DNA of 64,000 nt. Origin: Aspidapion aeneum (lineage: Eukaryota; Arthropoda; Insecta; Coleoptera; Brentidae). A program made the translations under genes and the position numbers. The stretch covers positions 11,947,221 through 12,011,220 of the forward strand of contig OY755047.1 of NCBI GenBank assembly GCA_963576565.1, in the 5' to 3' direction. Positions 55,851-64,000 of this stretch are shown here, one piece after another (position 1 is the stretch's first letter; each line of letters opens with the position of its first letter). The notes under the pieces were generated by a model. The model had not been told where the DNA came from. It saw nothing but the letters and a program-made list of their open reading frames with translations, and ran no database searches.

Positions 55851-56262
55851 TTTGGCATTGTTAAATTTGTCATTTTTAAATTTCACAGTATTGACCTTTC
55901 TAGCACAGTTTGATACATCATTTAAATTGCATATTCGAGAAAATTAGCGAACTAGCTTTTAATATATTTATATGGAAGATTTTAGTTTATTTTTAAAACA
56001 CTTTTATTTTCATTATTTGCCATAAATACCCACGGACGCGGAAGTAAAAAAAAACTTGGTATTGTGAAGAAATAAAAATTCAAATTAGGATTAGATAACA
56101 ATTCGCGAATATTAATTTGCATCCATATGGGATTTTTTTTCTTACCTTTTTCCGCAGGTATGTTAATTTAATTTATTTATAACTATTTGTACTTATTATT
56201 TAGAGCTAAAAATATTAGACCAGATACCATTTCAAAAGGGAAAAATTAGTAAAAACATAAAA
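55851..56262. other. AT-rich spacer
   Basis: No feature recognised. Confidence 0.4.
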
Positions 56263-56898
56263 ACTCTGCCAATATAGGGCACCTAAGCTCATACTAGGTA
56301 CTATTTATAATTATAGTATACCTGTGAGCTAATAAAACTAAAAACTGAAATATATTGTATTCAACTCCAGACTCAATTACCTTTCGTTTGATACCACACA
56401 AGCAATGTTTTATCTTAAACTCTAATTTTTGAAATCTACCCCACCCTTTTTTAAAAAAAACTAAAATTGAACCTTTCGTTTAATATATTTTCACTTAAAC
56501 TCTCAATTTTTAAATGTACCCCCACCCTTTTTTTAAAACTAAAATGTATTTTGTTTAATTCTAGACTCAATTACCTTTCGTTTGACATCACACACGCCAT
56601 ATATTTCACATAAACTCTAATTTTTTTATCTACCCCACCTTTTTATTTGGCTTGTGTTCGGTGAATTTTGTTCGTTTTTAACCCAGGCTAGGTACCAAAT
56701 TTTATTTAAATCGGGCAAGCGGTTTTTGCGCTATGCGCTTTAGTCGCTACAGACAGACAGACGGCGCGACAAAAAAGTATTAAAATCATTTGAAACGCAA
56801 AGATATATAAATTTTTTTGAAATCGGAGCAACTTTTTTTTTCTCGAAAAAATTATGATCACCATATCCCACACTATGGTATAGTAGTAGTGTAAGCTA
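56263..56898 (-). mobile_element. Hairpin-ended (ACAG)n element, HINE/DINE-like (copy 4, decayed)
   Basis: It starts CTCTGCCAATATAGGG and has hairpins at about 56286-56331 and 56869-56898 with decayed stems. The tandem block is shortened and the (ACAG)n tract has only about three units (56751-56763). It ends about 22 bp from the splice donor of PDSS1 exon 56921-57060. Confidence 0.65.
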
Positions 56899-56920
56899 AA
56901 AAAAACAGTTGCCAACTCAC

Positions 56921-57060
56921 CTATTTCCTTTGTACATCTGGTAGTTTATCGCTCGTGCCATCAAAATGGCAACCATGGGCCTCAGCGCTTTGCCGTTTCC
57001 ATCGAAATAGTACGTTGCTATTTCGTAGAGGTCCTCTTGGTATGTGTTTCTTCTAAGTGC
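56921..57060 (-). CDS. PDSS1: PDSS1 exon with GNGKALRP block
   Basis: One hundred and forty nt: 46 codons plus two bases (phase 2 at the donor), reading ALRRNTYQEDLYEIATYYFD then GNGKALRPMVAILMARAIN. The G.GK..RP segment is the first conserved block of polyprenyl synthases; its Lys and Arg bind the diphosphate of isopentenyl diphosphate. The acceptor is CATATTTCAG (57070-57061) and the donor AG|GTGAGT. The split AG|T codon closes correctly in exon 42378-42522. A minus frame that reads on into the intron as NR-stop is only read-through. Confidence 0.95.
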
Positions 57061-57936
57061 CTGAAATATGTAACTAGGCGTAAGATTTCTCTTAATTTGA
57101 TACGCCACAACCAAATTTAATTTTTTTAAAAATGCTTCTTCAAGTTTTGAGACAAAAACGGCGAGAGCTCTCTTATTTATTTTATATAACATATGAGTGC
57201 ATCTCGGGGACCGTCTCACCCCCCCCCCAAGCCTAAGATTTTTTTAATATATACTCGTATTTCACATATTTCAAGAATAAAAAAGTAAAATAACAATAAA
57301 TATATCATCCTGAGGCCTTGGCCCCCCTCCCAAATACCTCGCCCTCCCGCAATATATATTCCTGGGTGCGTCACTGTTTAACAAAGAGGGTAGAGGTTAC
57401 ACAAACTGCAGTGGACCCTTTTGAGGGGTTTAATGATATTTCCAGGTGAGATAGAAAAGACTGCTCCCACTTAGCGACGCTCAAGTTTTAACAGACTAAG
57501 TTAAAAGGTGAAAACACGAGGTGAAAACCTCTAATACATAATTTCATTTGTCACTTTTAGTTTTTGAGATAATAGGGACTTATTGCAATAAAGCCAGGCA
57601 GTAATAGTGCCGGGCACTATTCTGACAGTTTCGCATTAGGAAACGCCCTTAAATGACGTATCATCAAAAGTCAGGATTTTCGACTTTGATTTTCAAGAAA
57701 AAACACATTAAAAAACGGAGTGAAATTTTTTAGGTTATTTTATAACTATTCGTTATATCTTTAAAATTGGTACTCCACACAGTTTTATTCAAAAATTAAA
57801 ACAGTGTTAATGATACGCCACTGTTTCTTTTTGTTGGTCTAGAATGTGTATGAAACGTGCCTAGTCATCCTATTTGAGTCCAGCGATAACAATAGAAGCC
57901 CAATAAAAGGTTGTGACGCGCTTGACTACAGTAGAG
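57061..57936. other. PDSS1 intron segment with a decayed hAT-type MITE
   Basis: About 57195-57377 has the C-run, GCCTAAGATTTTTTT and CCTGGGTGCGTCACTG right end of the 62468-62651 MITE family; its left end is decayed. The rest has no recognised feature. Confidence 0.45.
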
Positions 57937-59531
57937 GGGGATGGGACAATTCACCGCGGCCGATTCGCCGCAGCCGATTCGCCGCGGCCGATACGCCGCG
58001 TGACAATTCGCCGCCGGCCGATTCGCCGCGTGGACAATTCGCCGCGAGATTTTTTGTTTTATGATATTATACCATTGGCAATTATTTAAACAGTTTTATT
58101 TTTCTTGACTTCATATAATATATTTCTTTGATCATAACTTTTTTAAACTTTTATTTGGTGGTACAATTCAACATTTTTTTTATTAGAAAAATAAATAAAA
58201 TTTCGGATTTTCCTATTTATGAACCGATTTGCATCAAACTCAAACTTTGAGACCTTTCAGGTTGCTGGTTATAATTTTTAACCTAATTTAAGAAAATTAA
58301 AATGGCGGTTCCACAATGGCGCACTTTCTTTTTTATAAACCGATTTGCCTCAAACTTGAAACATTGCGGCGCTTAAGGTAACTTAATACAAATTTTGTAA
58401 TACACTTTCTTGTTTATAAACTGATTTGCCTCAAAATTGGGGGGGGGGGGGCTGATGCCTCTGGGGGGGCGAAGCCTCATGATGGCGAATTTTATAGTCT
58501 TTAATTTTTTTTTTCATGAAATATGTGAAAAATATCTAAAAAAATCTTAGGCTTGAGGAATCCGCCATTTTCAGGTTTTAAACTTTAAGTCAAAAATTGT
58601 ATTGAGTTACCTTATAGGCGCCCGGATGCTTCAAATTTAGGCAAATCGGTTTATTAATAAGAAAGTGCGCCATTGTGGATCCGCCATTTTGATTTTTTTA
58701 AGTTTATGTTAGAAATCATAATTAGCGACCTGAAACACCCCAAAGTTCAGAATTTGATGCATATCGGTTCATAAATGGGAAAACCCGCCATTTCGGATCC
58801 GCCATTTTGATTTTTTTAAATTTAAGTCAAAAATTGTATTAAGTTACTAAAGCGCCGCGATGTTTCAAGTTTGAGGCAAATTGGTTTATAAATGAGAAAG
58901 TGCGCCATTGTGGAACCGCCATTTTGATTTTTTTAAAGTTTAAGTTAGGAATCATAATCAGGGACTTAAAACACCCCAAAATTCCAAATTTAATGCATAT
59001 TGGTTCATAAATGGGAAAATCCGCCATTTCGGATCCGCCATTTTGTTTCTTTTTTAAGTTTAAGTTAGAAATCATAATTAGCGACCTGAAACACCCCAAA
59101 GTTACGAGTTTGATGCATATCGGTTCAAAAATGGGAAAATCCGCCATTTTGGATCCGCCATTTTATTTATTTTTCTAATAAAAAAAATTGTTGAATTGTA
59201 TACTAACCCCAAATACCTAGTTGAAAAACTTTCAAAAAAGTTATGATCAAACAAATAAACAAATATATTATATAAAGTCATGCTAAATAAAACTGTTTCA
59301 ACAATTACCAATGATTAAAGCATAAAATAAAAAATCTCGTGGCGAATTGTCCCCGCGGCGAATCGGCCGGCGGCGAATTGTCCCGCGGCGAATCGGCCGC
59401 GGCAAATCGGCCGCGGCAAATCGGCCGCGGCGAATTGGCCGCGGCAAATAGGCCGCGGCAAATCGGCCGCGGCGAATTGGCCGCGGCGAATCGGCTGCGG
59501 CAAATCGGTCGCGGCGAATTATCCCCTACCC
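57937..59531. mobile_element. Foldback-like element, 1595 bp, with perfect 9-bp target duplication
   Basis: ACAGTAGAG flanks both ends exactly (57928-57936 and 59532-59540). The ends GGGGATGGGACAATTC and (inverted) GGGTAGGGGATAATTC align without gaps. Each arm starts with a GC-rich minisatellite of an approximately 15-bp unit GGCCGATTCGCCGCG (57946-58048 and 59337-59521). An AT-rich inverted block of about 150 bp follows. Inward are about 118-bp tandem units with CCGCCATTTTGA, at about 58680, 58799, 58916, 59036 and 59154 on the right and inverted (AAAATGGCGGTTCC) at about 58299 on the left. A G-rich MITE piece (58437-58560) sits near the centre. No transposase. All reading frames over it are repeat artefacts. 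Confidence 0.8.
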
Positions 59532-59540
59532 ACAGTAGAG

Positions 59541-60315
59541 AGAGGTCTCAATCAAATCTTCTTTCCCTTATTTTCTTTTTTTTCTTGCCAATCTGTAGCT
59601 GTAGGATTTCACGACCAATTTTATAATTGAAATGATTCCTGGCTACCTTGAATTAAGCAAATTGTTGGCAAATGTACTAAAATTACTGTAAAAAATTACA
59701 CCTAATAAACTACCATATTGTATAATTTTTTTAATCTATTCATTCTTTTTTCAAGGCAACTTTTTAAATTTTAAGTAATTGTGTTCAGAGTGGTGAATCT
59801 TCAGTTTTTATATTTGAAGGCTCTTGAATCTAAGAGGTCCAAGTATCTACAATTTTTTTTTGTGGTTCTTTCAACTAATTATTTATTTTTTAGTATTATA
59901 CAGTCACCCAATTGTATCCAGCTTAATTTATATTTGAAATTCTAGTAATTAAAAGAAACAAAGACTCTTATATTTTTTTAATTTTTTAATTATTTGATTT
60001 TTAAATGTTTTTAAAAGAATTAACAGATTTTTTTCAAAAATTAATCTTAATAAAAAAATGGGAAACCAATGTTGCAAATTAAAATTTTAAATTTATTTCT
60101 TAAAATTTAAGAAAAGTTAAAAAAATATACAAAAAGGGGGAATTATTTTCATCATTTTCCTATATAAGTAAAGTATCTGGCCAATTGGATTTTTAAAACG
60201 TCTAAATTTAAAAAAAAAAATTGTGTTTGTCAAAAAAAGTTATAAACTACTTTTTAAAAAAGGTAAAAAATGGTGAGGGTATAGAGGGGTATTATAGGTT
60301 TCAAGGTTATTTATT
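59541..60315. other. AT-rich intronic DNA, no gene recognised
   Basis: Only homopolymer-rich sequence. Confidence 0.4.
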
Positions 60316-61095
60316 ATTTAGTCGGTTTAGAACGTTTTTCTACGTTGTCCGACGCCTATTCTCCACCTCCTTCGATCCTGACAATCATCTTCTGTCAGAT
60401 TTTTTTGACTCATTGATCTTTGGATTGACTGTTGCCATTCTAGTTTAGGACGCCCTCTTTTTCTGCGCCCTATTGGTTGCCATTCTAGGACCTGCTTTGG
60501 TAATCTTTCGTCGTTCATCCGTTGTACATGGCCGTACAATATCAGTTGTCTTTTAGTGATGTCATCCGTTATGCTTCCTTCGATTCCCATTCTTTCTTTT
60601 ATGATCTCATTTCTTATGTGATCTGTTCTAGATATTCTCATTGATCTTCTTATTGCATCCATTTCGACACTTTCCATTTTTGTTTTGTATTTTTCTGTTA
60701 CGCGACAAGTCTCTATTCCATACAACAGCGTGCTTTTCACCATTGTTTCATATATGTTAAATTTTACATTCTTTTTTATCTCTCTGCTCCATAAAATACC
60801 GTTAAGACATCCAATTACCTTTTTTGCATTTACTATTCTTTTTTCCAGTTCTTTACAGTCTGTTCCTGTCTTATCAAATGTGACACCCAAGTATACATAC
60901 TCATTGCATGGAGATATTACTTGTCCATTGTCTAGTTCTAACTCACTGGATTCGTTTCCAATACATAAGTACTGTGTCTTGTCCACGTTCACTGTTAATC
61001 CCCACTTTTGGTATTCTTCCATTAACTTTCTCATCATATACTCCATATCCTCTTTATCATTAGCTACAATTACTTGCTCGTCAGCAAACTGTTTA
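60316..61095 (-). mobile_element. RTE-like family A, best-preserved copy (5'-truncated)
   Basis: About 255 codons are open on the minus strand from the catalytic box (QFADEQV, where other copies have QFADDQ) through MMRKLMEEYQKWGLTVNVDK, YVYLGVTFDKTGTDCKELEK, LYGIETCRVTEKYK and HVQRMNDERLPKQVLEWQP to the RRKTF stop. The D-to-E change in the FADD box would be inactivating. The 3' end is CTAAACCGACTAAATAATAA. AAGGTTAT occurs just outside both ends (about 60303 and 61100), a possible 8-bp target duplication with a few filler bases. Confidence 0.85.
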
Positions 61096-61799
61096 TTAAG
61101 GTTATCAGTAAATCAATTTTAAAGCAGTTTTTTTCTTCATTAAAAATCTAAGAATTGTTTTTTTTTTTGTTCTTTTTAGTTATTTTTTTCTTCACTTAGA
61201 CCTCTCTATTTCAACCACTTCTGTCTTGCAGTAACTTTTCATATCTTTATTATTTTAATAAGAATCTATCTTCCTTCAATTATTTTATTACATATTATTG
61301 TGAATTATTACAAGGTTTTCCAAAACAAATTATGAGTGGCTATTATAACTAGAAAAATGAATTTTTTTCTATTTTTAATAAACGTTTATTTGATTAACTA
61401 GATTAAATTTTTAACCGTTTGTTTTTTTTTTAGTTTTTAGAAAGGATAGAATCAAACATTTTTTTAGAAAAAATAATACCGCTAAATTATTTTGCAATGT
61501 GTCTTTCCAGGTATCTATAATCTAAAATGAAATTTTCGAAATATCCGGAGTGTCAAAATGAAAAAAAAACTGCAAGGTTTATATACTTACTTACTAAATT
61601 ATTTCCTTTGAAAATTAAACAATAAAAGATAAACATCTGATCTTAGTTTTGAAACCTTAAATTCGTGCTCAAAAACTGCAATTATTTATTAACTAGTTTG
61701 TTTCAATAGGCGGGTGATCTAAGATAACAACTTATAATCTATTTAATTAGTTATACACCTGTTTTTACTACACTTAAAGACTTAGAAGAAAATTTCAAT
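61096..61799. other. AT-rich intronic DNA, no gene recognised
   Basis: No feature identified. Confidence 0.4.
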
Positions 61800-62165
61800 T
61801 CTCCTTTTGCCTTTTTTAACTTTTTCGACTTTTTTCGACATTCTAGACTTTTTCGACTTTTTTCAACTTTTTCCACTTTTTTGACTTTTCGACTTTTTCG
61901 ACATTTTTCCCTTTTTTTTTCTTTCCAACTTTTTTGACTTTCGTCTTTTCTTGATCTATTGACTTTTTTGACTTTTTCTCGACTTTTATTACTTTTTCGA
62001 CTTTTTCAATGTTGTTGAATTTTATCGACATTTTCAGCTTGTTTTGACTTGTTGAATTTGTTTAAAACTTTTTCGACATTTTTAACTTTTTTTGACCTAT
62101 TGACTTTTTTCTCTTTTTCGAATTTTTATATTTTTTTCGACTTTGACTTATTGACTTTTTTAAAC
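61800..62165. repeat. CTTTTTCGA minisatellite
   Basis: Roughly 30 imperfect copies of a 9-15-bp CTTTTT(C/T)GA unit. The Lys/Val-rich and Phe-rich frames on the two strands are repeat artefacts. It ends about 115 bp from the donor of PDSS1 exon 62281-62405. Confidence 0.75.
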
Positions 62166-62280
62166 CTCTTTTACCTATTCACCATACCATATACGAGGAG
62201 GAAAAGTCCTGATTATCAAAAAATAGGAAAAATCCCAGAAAATCGAACTAAAATTTTTTAAGGGAAAAATCATAACTTAC

Positions 62281-62405
62281 CGTTTTAATATAACTATAAA
62301 CATCTTTTAAATCATCTTCTAATAACCTATATGGATCTACTTGGTATTCTGGAAGGGAACCAGGTTGCTGGGTGTTCATGGTACTGTACGGTCGCCCGAC
62401 ACTAC
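62281..62405 (-). CDS. PDSS1: PDSS1 exon, N-terminal region of the mature enzyme
   Basis: Two bases complete a split codon, then 41 codons, phase 0 at the donor: SVGRPYSTMNTQQ, PEYQVDPYRLLEDDLKDVYS, YIKT. The PY.LLEDDLKDVY segment corresponds to the first helix of PDSS1 (known proteins have a DLK.LY core here). The acceptor is TTTTTTTTAAACCTAG (62406-62407), with an alternative AG four bases on. The donor is ACG|GTAAG. The internal Met could be a start only if this were the first exon, but the good acceptor and open upstream phase argue that an upstream exon with the mitochondrial presequence exists. Confidence 0.9.
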
Positions 62406-62467
62406 CTAGGTTTAAAAAAAATTAAATCTAATTATTTATGAAACACTCTATTTTTATTAATTAGTAA

Positions 62468-62651
62468 CATGGGCGCACCCAGGGGGGGCCTCGGGGGCCG
62501 GCTCCCCCCCAAGCCTTAGATTTTTTTACATATTTTCTACATATTACATGAAAAAACACAAAAAAATAGCTTGAAATTCGGCATCATGAGGCTTGGGGCC
62601 CCCCCAGAAGGCCTCGCCCCCCCCCAAGACATATTCCTGGGTGCGCCACTG
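62468..62651. mobile_element. 184-bp hAT-type MITE (GGGCGCACCCAGG ends)
   Basis: CATGGGCGCACCCAGG at the left and the inverted CAGTGGCGCACCCAGG at the right, each followed by G/C runs. TTAGTAA flanks both sides (62461-62467 and 62652-62658), seven of the expected eight bases. The family recurs at 36243 and 57195. The element lies 62 bp from the PDSS1 acceptor at 62406. Confidence 0.7.
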
Positions 62652-64000
62652 TTAGTAAATTAAAATAACTTGAAAACAACAATTTTTCGTGGCTCAAGCG
62701 GGCATAGAAAGATTTTGTTTCTCTTGTATTTTTTCATGGGCAGCTCAAAAGCTGTACATCCACGGGGGTCCAAGATCTAATGGACACCCAACTAACATTT
62801 ATAGTAGCGGCTACATGTTCTAAAGGCTTTGCTACTTTCTTATAGTAGAAATGTGGTGATCCCAACCAAAATTTGTTACTTTTTAGTTCTAACAACTATT
62901 TAGTATCAGGAAATAGTAGATGTTTCGTAAAAACGACCCTCTAAACTACTTCATAGGATTGTTTCTTGATAGTCGATTCTGATAGTCGTCTCTACCACAA
63001 TAGGACGTTGCTAAAGTTTTACTTTCTTTTTAGTCGTTATTTCGTAGTCGCCCTGACTTTTATATCCTACTTAATTACCACTAGAAAGTTAAGCTTCATT
63101 GGAGTCCCAAACAAGTGTATCCGACAACTACATTATAACTTTAATTTTTACCACAAAAGTTTGTGTCATCATAGTAACATCTGATGTAACAATGTAGACA
63201 AAATAACTTTTTGGATCAACTTTAAAGCCGTAACTACTTTCAAGTAACCTTTTCGACTATCAGGGAATATAGTTTGGGACGCCATGTTTTTATGTAAGAA
63301 AGAAAATTTAATATTTTTGTTGTCGTTTTATGAGCTCATATTAAAGAGCCATACTATTTTATAAACAAATTAGTTGAAGCTTACCAAAAATGCTCTTCTT
63401 AAGCACCATTTGTTGGAGTTAACTGTCGATTATGAAAACATAACCTCCAAAATCACAACACAAAAATTCCATCAGCTACCAGAAAACGGCTCAATTTTAC
63501 GGGCGCACCGGTTTTTTGCAATATATATAATGCATGTTATACAAAAAACTTTGCGTCGCACTCGAATTTTGATCCTCTGCTCGTAAATTCTCACACTTTT
63601 GGATAACATAGTTCATATTATAACCATAACCAAACAAAAAAACTAAGCGAGTCTGTTTACTGTTGTGTCCACCATATTGTGTAACAATTCTACCAAAAAG
63701 AAACGATTATATTATTTGCAACTACATCGCAACTTTTATGCCATTACGGAAAAAAAACAGCCTCTACGACGTAGTAGATACCTGGCTACGACGTAGTAGT
63801 GTAGTTGTTACTACAGTGACTTTAAACACTTGGCCAAGTAGTTATAACCAGAAATTGGTTCCCCACTTAGGGAATTATAACGTCGCTGTATGGTATACTG
63901 AGACGTAGCGGGAGTACGTTGCGGTTACTTTTAAGAAATTCTTTCTAGTTGGGGTTTCGTCGTTACAACTTTAATTGTTTGTTGGGCATTATTGAGTGTT
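62652..64000. other. PDSS1 upstream intron: repeat family X and an ACTAC-rich stretch
   Basis: 62690-62800 is repeat family X (CGTGGCTCAAGCGGGCATAG, CACGGGGGTCCAAGATC). From about 62800 to 63990 GTAGT/ACTAC words recur often, for example ACGACGTAGTAG twice at 63764 and 63790. This suggests subterminal repeats of a larger element running out of the window. The small frames here have no domain, and no PDSS1 exon was recognised. Confidence 0.4.

Noticed and set aside
58839..59147. Tandem-repeat protein with MADFPI.EPICIK units
   Set aside because: The units are the 118-bp DNA repeats of the Foldback-like element; no start context or conserved domain.
59315..59626. Arg/Ala-rich repetitive frames on both strands
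   Set aside because: They arise from the GC-rich minisatellite arm of the Foldback-like element.
61843..62261. Lys/Val-rich coiled-coil-like frame and its Phe-rich antisense
   Set aside because: Both are products of the CTTTTTCGA minisatellite next to a PDSS1 exon.
62341..62380. The ATG in exon 62281-62405 as the PDSS1 start codon
   Set aside because: A good splice acceptor precedes it and the upstream codons are open. A start here would leave no mitochondrial presequence.
1..64000. CRISPR arrays, operons, bacterial defence or biosynthetic clusters
   Set aside because: Spliced exons, non-LTR retrotransposons and MITEs show eukaryotic nuclear DNA. The tandem repeats found have no spacer structure.

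Overview
This window looks like nuclear DNA of an insect with a large, AT-rich, transposon-packed genome. A beetle is my best guess, but the sequence does not prove the order. The only host gene I can support lies on the minus strand and runs across nearly the whole window. It encodes the catalytic subunit 1 of the long-chain (decaprenyl/solanesyl) diphosphate synthase, PDSS1 (qless in Drosophila), which makes the polyprenyl tail of coenzyme Q. Six internal exons are visible, all with GT/AG borders and matching phases: 62281-62405, 56921-57060, 42378-42522, 16848-17069, 15355-15549 and 11981-12100. They total 947 nt (about 315 codons). They include both aspartate-rich catalytic motifs (DDVID and DDLLD) and the small residue five positions before the first motif that is typical of long-chain enzymes. 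The N-terminal mitochondrial-targeting exon(s) and the last C-terminal exon were not found and probably lie outside the window. Introns are about 5.2, 14.4, 25.3, 1.3 and 3.3 kb, plus at least 12 kb downstream.

Almost everything else is intronic transposon debris. Retroelements: (1) an RTE-like non-LTR family (A) with seven copies at 10.2, 12.3, 17.3, 50.0, 52.6, 55.3 and 60.3 kb; (2) a second RTE-like family (B) at 30.1 kb; (3) a third (C) at 1.1, 1.6, 45.1 and 54.0 kb; (4) a CR1/Jockey-type C-terminus at 11.4 kb; (5) a Penelope-like GIY-YIG endonuclease end at 51.1 kb; (6) a tRNA-derived SINE at 13.5 kb. DNA transposons: pogo/jerky and hAT transposase remnants at 47.2 and 35.3 kb; hAT-type MITEs with 8-bp target duplications; Tigger-like and mariner-like MITEs with TA duplications; two neighbouring elements with 4-bp duplications at 25.7 and 26.8 kb; a long-inverted-repeat element at 42.7 kb; and a Foldback-like element with a perfect 9-bp target duplication at 57.9 kb. 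A short family with hairpin ends, three internal 120-bp tandem units and an (ACAG)n tract occurs four times and resembles Helentron-associated (DINE/mini-me-like) elements.

Several regions are stacked insertions whose order can be read directly: 1.1-3.1 kb (empty and filled sites side by side), 13.8-15.2, 28.9-31.9, 39.1-40.5 and 57.9-59.5 kb. Repeats come within about 20-60 bp of most PDSS1 splice sites yet the exons stay intact. I found no host defence system, gene cluster, CRISPR array or complete autonomous transposon. The most novel items are the Foldback-like element, the 430-bp-arm inverted repeat and the hairpin-ended family.
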